Assembly (NCBI GenBank): GCA_041488095.1
Contig: JBGPOP010000004.1
Location: 87,271 to 151,270 of the forward strand
Source of the DNA: DASYPQ01 sp041488095
GTDB lineage: Bacteria; Planctomycetota; UBA1135; GCA-002686595
Length of the DNA: 64,000 nucleotides
Direction: 5' to 3'
This document shows positions 8,396 to 15,646 of the stretch, piece after piece. The position numbers were made by a program, and so were the translations under genes. How positions within the stretch are numbered: position 1 is the stretch's first letter; every line of letters starts with the position of its first letter. The notes beneath the pieces are model-generated. The model was given only the letters and a program-made list of their open reading frames with translations. It was not told where the DNA came from and made no database searches.

Positions 8396-9892
8396 GTGGA
8401 CGCCTACCTAGACCAGCTCGGCTCGATCGCGCCGGAGATCACGTTGACCGTGTTCTCCCTGATCGTGCTCGTCCAGGACCTGATCCAGAAGGGGAGGAAC
8501 TCGGACGCGGTCGGAGGCGTGACCCTGCTCGGGCTCTCGATCGCTTTCTTCCAGCTCCTCAGCCACGCGGGCGATCCCTCGCGAACCGTCTTCGGCATGG
8601 TCGTGGTCGACCACTTCGCCGGCTTCTTCAAGCTGTTCACGCTGGCTGCGGTCGCCGCGGTGGTCTTCTTCGTCATGAGCGACCGTCGCGAGCGCAAGCA
8701 CGGCGTCGGCGAGTACTACTTCCTCATCCTCGGAGCGGCGGTCGGCATCTTCTTCATGGTCGGCACGAACAACCTGCTGCTTTTGATGCTCGGGCTCGAG
8801 CTGCTCTCGCTCGCGAGCTACTCGCTCGCGGGCTTCCACAAGGGCAGCCGGAAGTCGGCCGAAGCCTCGATGAAGTACGTGATCTTCGGCGGGATGAGCA
8901 CGGGCGTCATGCTGTACGGGATCAGCCTGCTCTACGGCCTCACCGGGACGCTCGACCTCACGGCGATGGGCGCGAGCGCGGGGAGCGGTCTCGCCTCCAG
9001 CCTCGCAGCGCAGCTCCACGCGAGCCCCGTGCCGGTCGCGATCGCGGTCGTGCTCGTGCTCGCCGGCTTCGCCTACAAGGTCTCGGCCGTGCCGTTCCAC
9101 TTCTGGACGCCCGACGTCTACGAGGGCGCGCCGACCCCGGTCACGACCTTCCTCGCTGTCGCCTCCAAGGCGGCCGGCTTCGGCGCGCTGCTGCGCTTCC
9201 TCGGCGGGTTGTTCATGCGGAGCGGCGTGGGCGCGGACGTCCTGCAATACGGCGCGCGGATCGGCCTGCTCGTCGCGATCCTCTCCGCCATCACGATGAC
9301 GCTCGGCAACTTTGCCGCGTTGAGGCAGCAGAGCCTGAAGCGGATGCTGGCCTACTCCTCGATCGCGCACGCGGGCTACGTGCTGCTCGGAGTGGCCACC
9401 ATGACCGGCGCGGGGTTCAGCGCGGCGATGTACTACCTCGCGGCCTACTACCTGATGAACCTCGGCGCGTTCGGGTTCCTGCTCTATTTCGAGGGGATCA
9501 CCGGCTCCGAAGACGTCGACAGCCTGAAGGGCATGGGTTGGAAGGCGCCAGCCGTGTCGGTCGCGATGGTGGCCTTCCTGATCAGCCTGACGGGTCTGCC
9601 GCCGACGGTCGGCTTCTACGGCAAGTACCTGCTCTTCGTCGCGGGCTGGAACGCGAACCTCGGCTGGCTGGTGCTCGTCGCGGCTCTGAACAGCGTCGTC
9701 AGCCTGTTCTACTACTTGCGCGTCGCCAAGGCGTTGTTCCTGACCGACGAGTCGTCGAAGAGCGCCGCACCACAGCCCCTGTTCGTCGGCTTCCTGGTCC
9801 TGCTCGGCGCCGCGACCGTGGCTCTGGGCATCTACATACAGCCGCTGCAGTCCTGGGCGGAGCGGAGCCTGGACATCCTCGCGAGGACCTGA
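8396..9892 (+). CDS. nuoN: NADH-quinone oxidoreductase subunit N
   Basis: NuoN, the innermost antiporter-like subunit, 498 residues. Conserved parts are LGLELLSLASYSLAGF, KVSAVPFHFWTPDVYEGAPT and AYSSIAHAGYVLLG; the C-terminal half contains FLISLTGLPPTVGFYGKY. The GTG at 8396 has GAGGAA nine bases upstream (8381-8386), supporting this start. It closes the nuo operon and faces a convergent glycosyltransferase gene across about 30 bases. Confidence 0.95.
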   Translation: MDAYLDQLGSIAPEITLTVFSLIVLVQDLIQKGRNSDAVGGVTLLGLSIAFFQLLSHAGDPSRTVFGMVVVDHFAGFFKLFTLAAVAAVVFFVMSDRRERKHGVGEYYFLILGAAVGIFFMVGTNNLLLLMLGLELLSLASYSLAGFHKGSRKSAEASMKYVIFGGMSTGVMLYGISLLYGLTGTLDLTAMGASAGSGLASSLAAQLHASPVPVAIAVVLVLAGFAYKVSAVPFHFWTPDVYEGAPTPVTTFLAVASKAAGFGALLRFLGGLFMRSGVGADVLQYGARIGLLVAILSAITMTLGNFAALRQQSLKRMLAYSSIAHAGYVLLGVATMTGAGFSAAMYYLAAYYLMNLGAFGFLLYFEGITGSEDVDSLKGMGWKAPAVSVAMVAFLISLTGLPPTVGFYGKYLLFVAGWNANLGWLVLVAALNSVVSLFYYLRVAKALFLTDESSKSAAPQPLFVGFLVLLGAATVALGIYIQPLQSWAERSLDILART

Positions 9893-9910
9893 GCGCGGCC
9901 CTCGGCGCTC
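9891..9910. terminator. Short hairpin between convergent genes, possible terminator
   Basis: GAGCGC at 9891-9896 can pair with GCGCTC at 9905-9910 around an eight-base loop. It overlaps the nuoN stop and lies in the 30-base gap between convergent genes. The stem is only six base pairs and there is no T-run on either strand, so this is a weak candidate for a bidirectional terminator. Confidence 0.2.
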
Positions 9911-9922
9911 CGCCTCGCCCGA

Positions 9923-11140
9923 CTACATGAGGATCGTGGCGCGAGCCGGCGGAGCCTCGCTCGTGCCGCCGGCGCACCGCTCCAGCATCTCGTCGAGGGG
10001 CTGGAACACGACTTCCCAGTCGTAGTGCTCCTCGACGAAGCGCCGCCCGCGCAGGCCCTGCTCCTGCGCCGCATCGGGGTCGTGCAGGAGCTTGCACACC
10101 GCATCGGCGAATCCCTTCGCATCGTCGCCGACGAGGTAGTCCCGTCCAGGGAGGCCGTCGACACCCTGCACGGCCGAGGTCGTCCCGACGACCGGCACGC
10201 CCATCGCCATCGCCTCGAGGACCTTGTTCTGGATTCCGCGCGCGATGCGCAGGGGCGCGACCGAGACCGCCGCGGTGCGCAGGATCTTGCGCGTGTCGTT
10301 GACGTACCCGGTCACGCTGACGCCGATCGTCCGGCCCAGGCGACGGATCTCGGAAGTCGGGTGCGCCCCGACGATCGTGAAGCGAGCGCGAGGGAACTCC
10401 TTGCACACGCGCGGGAAGACCTCCTTCACGAAGAACCTGCACCCGTCGACGTTCGGGTAGTAGTTCATGACACCCGTGAACACGATGTGTCCGGCCCAGG
10501 GTTCCGTGCCCGCCGGCTTGTAATAGCCGAGATCGACGCCGTTCCGCAGCACGGTCGAGGTCGCGCCGGGGATCCGTTCCTCGAAGATCTTCTGCTCGAG
10601 GGGCGTGCACAGGACGTTCTCGGTGAACGCGGTGGCGATCCGTCGCTCGAATTGGAGCAGGGTGCGGGACTCGCGCAGGTAGACCTGGCGCAACGGAAAG
10701 CCCGTGAGCTCGCTGTACTGCCGCCACTTGTCCGAATCGAGCTCACCGAAGTGCATGATCCTGGGCTTGTCGCGATGGGGCTCGAGGAAGGCGCCCATCG
10801 AGGAGGAGTAGGCGTAGGCGAGGTCCATCTGCGGCATGAGCCGGTCGACGACCACCTGCAACTTGCGAGAACCGTAGACCCCGAGCGTCAACGGGCGGCT
10901 CGACATCAGGAGCGGCATGGACACGAGGCGCTTCCAGCCGTCGCGATGGCGGATCGGGAGCGTCGGAATGCCCATCGCGTCCAGCTCGCGCGCGGCCTGG
11001 AGGTCCTGACGGTCGTGCGCGAAGGCGACGCACGTGACCTCGTGGGAGCGCCGCATGCGGTCGACCAGGCGCCAGGTCGTGATCTTGTCCCCGCGGTTGG
11101 GCGGATAGGGGACGCGCTGCGATAGGAAGAGGATTCTCAC
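9923..11140 (-). CDS. Glycosyltransferase, TIGR03087-like sugar transferase
   Basis: A 405-residue GT-B glycosyltransferase. The N-terminus MRILFLSQRVPYPPNRGDK closely resembles the TIGR03087 family, sugar transferases often found with exosortase/PEP-CTERM systems. The C-terminal half has the group 1 transferase pattern: VLRNGVDLGYY, ARFTIVGAHP, VSVAPLRIARGIQNKVLEAM with the nucleotide-sugar-binding Glu, and GVPVVGT. The acceptor and sugar cannot be read from sequence. The GTG at 11140 lies 19 bases after the prmA stop, so GT, prmA and the helicase probably form one minus-strand transcript. No exosortase gene is visible in this window. It may act in exopolysaccharide or envelope synthesis. 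Confidence 0.85.
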   Translation of the reverse strand: MRILFLSQRVPYPPNRGDKITTWRLVDRMRRSHEVTCVAFAHDRQDLQAARELDAMGIPTLPIRHRDGWKRLVSMPLLMSSRPLTLGVYGSRKLQVVVDRLMPQMDLAYAYSSSMGAFLEPHRDKPRIMHFGELDSDKWRQYSELTGFPLRQVYLRESRTLLQFERRIATAFTENVLCTPLEQKIFEERIPGATSTVLRNGVDLGYYKPAGTEPWAGHIVFTGVMNYYPNVDGCRFFVKEVFPRVCKEFPRARFTIVGAHPTSEIRRLGRTIGVSVTGYVNDTRKILRTAAVSVAPLRIARGIQNKVLEAMAMGVPVVGTTSAVQGVDGLPGRDYLVGDDAKGFADAVCKLLHDPDAAQEQGLRGRRFVEEHYDWEVVFQPLDEMLERCAGGTSEAPPARATILM

Positions 11141-11159
11141 CGCTGGAAGCCGGGCAGCC

Positions 11160-12119
11160 TTACGGAATCATCCTCGGCTCCCGGCGCGGATGCAAATCGG
11201 GTGATCCCTTCGAACGCGAGCCGACGAACGTGTGCCAGCGGCCGCACACACGCTCCTCCTCGACGCACAAGCCCGACCCGGAAAGGGTTTCCCGCAGGAG
11301 CGCCGCGCGCGGCTCGGCGCAGCCGCTGAAGACGAACCATCCGCCGGGCCTCAGCGCGAGAGTCAGGCGCGAGACCCCGGCGCCGATGACGTCGGCGCAG
11401 AGATTCGCGAGCACCGCGTCGAAGCGCCCGTCCGCAGGCGCCATGACCTCGAACCCTCCCGTGCGGAACTCACAGCGCGCGGCGACGCCATTGTCGCGTG
11501 CGAGCGCATCGGCGTACGGCTTCGCGTCGGGGTCGATGTCGAATCCGAGCGCATCCTCCGCTCCCAGGAGGACCGCGGCGACGGACAGGATCCCGCTGCC
11601 CGAGCCGGCGTCGAGCACGCTCTCGCCCGGACTCACACGCTCCTGCGCGACGCGCAGGCACTCGCGCGTGGTGACGTGTCGGCCCGACCCGAAGGCCCCG
11701 CCCGGCTCGAGCTGGAGCGGGAGGTCTCCCTCGCGCAGAGCTCGCGTGCTCCCGGGGAGCAGGACGCACAGGCGACCGACGCGGAAGGGCTTCCAGCTCT
11801 TCCTCCAGGAGGTGGCGTAGTCCTCCGGCGGCAGCGCGCGGAACTCGATCCGCAGGCCGACCAGCTCGGGCGCGCCGGTCCGTTCGGAGAGGCCCGCGAC
11901 CTCCCGCTCGAGCGCCGCGCGCAACGCGGGCGAGTCCATGCGGTCGGGGATGAACACCCGCACGAAGTCCCGGCCTTCCGGCGCTGCGTCGGTCGCCAGG
12001 GAAGGACGGCCGAAGGCGGCACCCCCGCAGGGCGCGAGCGAGAGCGCCTCGGCGACGAGCTCGAGCCAGCCCTCGGGCGCGAGGACGCGCGCCTCGGTCC
12101 AGCGCACGGGCTCGCTCAA
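11160..12119 (-). CDS. prmA: Ribosomal protein L11 methyltransferase
   Basis: A class I SAM-dependent methyltransferase of the PrmA type, about 319 residues. The SAM-binding motif I is DAGSGSGILSVAAVLLGA; the acidic end of strand 2 is GFDIDPDA, and VLANLCADVI corresponds to the family's VVANILA block. The central segment SWRKSWKPFRVGRLCVLLP matches the linker W-K-x-W-K-P pattern typical of PrmA. PrmA trimethylates ribosomal protein L11. The proposed TTG start overlaps the helicase stop as TTGA; a GTG at 12107 is the alternative. The frame stays open upstream through the helicase only because of base composition. Confidence 0.85.
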   Translation of the reverse strand: MSEPVRWTEARVLAPEGWLELVAEALSLAPCGGAAFGRPSLATDAAPEGRDFVRVFIPDRMDSPALRAALEREVAGLSERTGAPELVGLRIEFRALPPEDYATSWRKSWKPFRVGRLCVLLPGSTRALREGDLPLQLEPGGAFGSGRHVTTRECLRVAQERVSPGESVLDAGSGSGILSVAAVLLGAEDALGFDIDPDAKPYADALARDNGVAARCEFRTGGFEVMAPADGRFDAVLANLCADVIGAGVSRLTLALRPGGWFVFSGCAEPRAALLRETLSGSGLCVEEERVCGRWHTFVGSRSKGSPDLHPRREPRMIP

Positions 12120-15100
12120 GGGCCGGCGGGCTCCTGGGTGGCGAATTCGATCGCGAGGCCGCGACGCCGCAGCTCCGCGAGGAGCCCCATGTGGGCCAGC
12201 GCTTCCCGCAGGCAACGGTCGGTGTCGCCGCGGACGAAGCGCGCGCTGGTGGTCTCCGCGCCGCCTTCCGCGGAATCCGCGTCGGCCCCGATCGGCAGCT
12301 CCCTCAGAAACGCCCGGTGCTTCGGCTCGAGGGCGCGCCCGTCGAGCACGAACACGCAGCCGCGGTCGCTCTCCCGTCGCATCAGGCGCCCGAAGCCCTG
12401 GCGGAACTTGGCGAGCGCGCGCGGCATGTAGATGCGCCGCCATTGTTCGCTCGTGCCGAGTGCCGCGCACTGGGCGTGGTGGTAGCGGTCGGGGACGCCG
12501 TAGGGCAGGCGGACGATCACCAGGTACTCGAGGGTCTCCCCGGGGAAGTCGGCGCCGAACCAGAACGTGTCGACGCCCAGGAGCACCGAGTCGATTCGCG
12601 AGCGGAAGAGATCCGACAGCTCTTCCTTCGTGGCGCTCTCCATGTTCTGGAACCACAGCGGGATGCTGCGCGCGCGGAAGAATCCGGTGAGCTCCTCGCC
12701 GACACGCCTGGCGTCCAGGGCGTTCGTGAAGAGGACCAGCATGCGCCCGCGCGTGCGCTCGCCAAGGTGCCCGACGAAGCGGCGGACGTAGTCGAGGTAG
12801 GCGTCCTTGTCCCGCCCGATGGGCGGGGCGTCGCGCGGCACCGCCACGAGCACACGCGAGTAGTCGAAGACTTCCGGTGCGCGGAACGTGCGCACCACGC
12901 GCGGCGGCCGGTCCTCGTCCGGAGCGGGCTCGGCCGCGCGGTCGAGGCCCAGGTAGCCGAGCGCCGGCTCGAAGCTGCCCCGCAACCAGGTCGTGGCCGA
13001 GACGAACACGCCGGTCGAGAGCTGCGGGTAGTAGTTGCGTCCGAGGACCTCGTTGGGCAGCAGCACGCGCGCCGCGAGTGCGCGATCGCCGCGCGCATCG
13101 ACCTCGAGGTCGTAGAAGAAGCTCGCCCGGAAGGCCGGCCGTCCCTCCTCGAGCGGGAGCCAGGCCTCGACCGCCTCGAGCATCCCGGAGAGCTCGGTGC
13201 GGGCGAGGTCGAGGGAGCGACGCAAGCTCGGGATACCGCGCCAGGGCGTCGCCTCCAGGCGCTCGATGACCTCGGCCAGCGCCGACTCGAGCTCGTTCAG
13301 GCCTCGGCACAGATCGCGGCGGCTCTCCACGAGGCCGGCTGCCTCGGGCCGCTCGACGTATTCGCGCAAGAGGGAGTGGCTCTCGCGCTCGCTGCGCTCG
13401 CGGATGGATTCTCCGCGCCAGATCTCGAAGCCCTCGAGCGCGGCATCCAGCCGGAGAAGCGCCTCGGCGACGCCTTCCCAGCACGAGAGCGCCCTCCCGA
13501 TCGCGCGGGCGGTGGGCGTTCCGTCGATCACCGAGCGCTGCATGCGGTCGAGGGCGGCGCTGGACGTACCGCGTTCGGGAGCGTGGAGCCGCGCCAGCGT
13601 CCCGCGCATCTGGCGGAAGGTCAGGATGTGGCTCCACGCGCCGTGCGCCTGATCGTGGAGGTGCTCGCACTCGTCGAAGACGATGTGCTTGAAGAACTCC
13701 TGCCGCGCGAGCGCGAAGGCCTGGTTGGTGACCACGACGTGGCTGCGTTCGGCCCGCCTGCGCGCGATCTCGGCCGCGCACGTGCGCTTGTCCTCATCGT
13801 GCGCGCAACAAGCGCTCCGGCCGCGGACCTGCCGCAGCAGCTCGGAGAACCGCCTGCGCCAGGGCCCGACAGCCTCGAGCGGGATCGGTGGCCGGAGCGG
13901 CAGCCGGTCGAGGTCTCCCTCGGCGTCACGGAGAGCGAACAAGACCAGCACGGTCCACGCGAGCCAGGACTCGCCGTCGTCCTCTTCGTCGGGGGCGGCG
14001 AGCTTCAGCGCGCGCCAGCACAGGTAGTTCTCGCGGCCCTTGAGCACGGCCACGCGCGGCAAGGGATCGACGCCCGCCCGCGCGAGTGCCGCGAGAGCGC
14101 GCGGCATCTCGCGGTCCATCGCCTGTTGTTGGAGGGCACGCGTGTACGTCGCGATCCCGATCCGGATGTCGTGACGGCGCGCCCACAGGAGGGCCGGCAC
14201 GAGGTAGGCGAGCGTCTTCCCCGTGCCGGTCGGCGCGTGGACGAGGAGCAGCTCGCCCGAGCCCAGCGCAGCGGCCACGGCGCAGGCCACCTCGTGCTGC
14301 CCTTCGCGGTAGGAAGCGAGCGCGCCCCCGCCTGCGTCCGCCGCGAAAGATTCGGGCAGGTGCGTGCGAAAGATCTCGTCGAGCCGAGCGCGGTCCTCGA
14401 CGTCGAAGGGCGCGGGCTCCCCGCCCTGGACGGGAACCGTTTCGAGCGCCTCCCAGCGCCTCGCGTCGCGCTCGCAGCCTGGCGACACGTCCGCGATCAG
14501 GTCGGCCGGCGTCGCGCTGTTCTCGGCGCAGCGGGAAAGAAATCCCTCGCCTGCGTTTCCGGAGCACGGCGCGCCGCCGCACCACTCTCCCGGGCGATCG
14601 ACCAGGGCCAGCGCGAGCCGCAGGATCCGCGCCGCGCCCGGCGAGCCCGCCTCCAGGCCTCGCCATGCGCGCAGGTAGCCCGAAGCAGCCAGCGCGATCC
14701 CTTCCGGAGGTTGGCCCAGGAACCGCGCGACGATTTCAGCCGCCAGCCTGCGCACATCCTCGGGCTCGAGCGCCCGCGCGCGCCGGCCCTTCCCGATCAT
14801 CTCCAGACGAATGGGCTGCGAGCCAGGGAGCAGGATCGCACCGAGCTCCACGAGACCGATGACGTCGGCCCGAGGTCCAACCGGTCCGCTCGCGCCACCC
14901 GCGACGTGCGCGCGCCAGCCTTCGAACTCCGCGAGATCGGGAACGAGGATCGGTCCGTCCCCGAGGAACTTCTCGAACTCGGGCCAGACCTCCCCGATCG
15001 AAGGGCACGGCTCGAGCTGCTGACGGTCGAGCCCGAACTCCGAACCGAGGCAGTCCTCCGACGGCCAGAGGTCGTGGCCCTCCGGGAAGGGGTTGCAGAG

Positions 15101-15292
15101 GCGGTCGAAGCGCTCGAGCTCTCCCGAACCCGCGCCGACTCGGAGCGCCATGATGCGCACGACCCCATCGACGGCCGTGTCGGGTCCCGTCGCCCAGAGG
15201 CCGCAGAAGACGGCATCGCGGAGAGGCAATCCCTCCCAGGGCACGGCTTCGTGCCGCTTCTGGCGTGCGCGGTCTTGGGCGTGGAGGATCAC
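12116..15292 (-). CDS. DinG-family Fe-S helicase with degenerate N-terminal exonuclease-like domain
   Basis: A 1058-residue superfamily 2 helicase of the DinG/XPD type, an ATP-dependent 5'-3' DNA helicase used in repair. Walker A is HAPTGTGKTLAYLVPA near residue 355 and Walker B is FDECEH near residue 540 in place of the common DEAH. Candidate [4Fe-4S] cysteines lie between them: NYLCWRAL, SACCAHDEDKRTC. The first ~200 residues (GLWATGPDTAVDGVVRIMAL, then DRLCNPFPEG and ILVPDLAEFEGW) follow the layout of a DEDD 3'-5' exonuclease, but the D-x-E and H-N-x-F-D catalytic residues are replaced, so nuclease activity is unlikely. The C-terminus GRLMRRESDRGCVFVLDGRA is motif VI. Start GTG at 15292. 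Confidence 0.85.
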   Translation of the reverse strand: MILHAQDRARQKRHEAVPWEGLPLRDAVFCGLWATGPDTAVDGVVRIMALRVGAGSGELERFDRLCNPFPEGHDLWPSEDCLGSEFGLDRQQLEPCPSIGEVWPEFEKFLGDGPILVPDLAEFEGWRAHVAGGASGPVGPRADVIGLVELGAILLPGSQPIRLEMIGKGRRARALEPEDVRRLAAEIVARFLGQPPEGIALAASGYLRAWRGLEAGSPGAARILRLALALVDRPGEWCGGAPCSGNAGEGFLSRCAENSATPADLIADVSPGCERDARRWEALETVPVQGGEPAPFDVEDRARLDEIFRTHLPESFAADAGGGALASYREGQHEVACAVAAALGSGELLLVHAPTGTGKTLAYLVPALLWARRHDIRIGIATYTRALQQQAMDREMPRALAALARAGVDPLPRVAVLKGRENYLCWRALKLAAPDEEDDGESWLAWTVLVLFALRDAEGDLDRLPLRPPIPLEAVGPWRRRFSELLRQVRGRSACCAHDEDKRTCAAEIARRRAERSHVVVTNQAFALARQEFFKHIVFDECEHLHDQAHGAWSHILTFRQMRGTLARLHAPERGTSSAALDRMQRSVIDGTPTARAIGRALSCWEGVAEALLRLDAALEGFEIWRGESIRERSERESHSLLREYVERPEAAGLVESRRDLCRGLNELESALAEVIERLEATPWRGIPSLRRSLDLARTELSGMLEAVEAWLPLEEGRPAFRASFFYDLEVDARGDRALAARVLLPNEVLGRNYYPQLSTGVFVSATTWLRGSFEPALGYLGLDRAAEPAPDEDRPPRVVRTFRAPEVFDYSRVLVAVPRDAPPIGRDKDAYLDYVRRFVGHLGERTRGRMLVLFTNALDARRVGEELTGFFRARSIPLWFQNMESATKEELSDLFRSRIDSVLLGVDTFWFGADFPGETLEYLVIVRLPYGVPDRYHHAQCAALGTSEQWRRIYMPRALAKFRQGFGRLMRRESDRGCVFVLDGRALEPKHRAFLRELPIGADADSAEGGAETTSARFVRGDTDRCLREALAHMGLLAELRRRGLAIEFATQEPAGP

Positions 15293-15646
15293 TGGAGGGA
15301 TTCAGATTCGTTGAGGCCTCTCGGTCCGGACCAAGCCCGCGGACCCGCCGACTTCGGCCCCGAGATCGAAAAAACAGGGCGGGTGCGCACTCCGCGGTCG
15401 AAGCCCTTGGAAGGCAAGGGCTTAGCGTCCAGGTGATCATGATCTCGGGCCGGTCCGTGGAGCGTGCCCGGGGATCAATCGGTAAGTCTTTCAATCACAA
15501 TTACTTACGAGATCACCTCAGACGGGCCCCCCCGACCTGCCGAAGGCCTTGACCGGCGTGTCCCCTTCCTTGACATCCCCAGGCACTCCCCTATTTGTGG
15601 CCCGCCTACCTTGGGGGACTCGTCGACTTCCCCGGGTCCCATCGAC
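15293..15646. other. Intergenic region between divergent dinG-like gene and topA
   Basis: This 354-base gap separates two divergent genes. I see no convincing gene in it. It contains a locally AT-rich patch around 15480-15510 with an inverted repeat GTAAGT (15482-15487)/ACTTAC (15503-15508), a GATCATGATC palindrome near 15435, and a promoter-like TTGACA hexamer close to topA. It probably holds promoters for both genes. Confidence 0.5.
15570..15597 (+). promoter_or_regulatory. Candidate sigma-70 promoter for topA
   Basis: A perfect -35 hexamer TTGACA lies at 15570-15575 and a weak -10 TATTTG at 15592-15597, with a 16-base spacer, about 50 bases before the topA start. The -35 is striking in such GC-rich DNA, but the -10 matches consensus poorly, so this remains a candidate. 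Confidence 0.35.

Noticed and set aside
12191..15436. Plus-strand open frame of about 1081 codons antisense to the DinG-like helicase
   Set aside because: Same base-composition artefact; no domain visible, while the minus strand carries complete helicase motifs.
15464..15646. Longer topA start adding 61 residues
   Set aside because: The extra residues show no similarity to topoisomerases, and the promoter-like TTGACA would then fall inside the gene.
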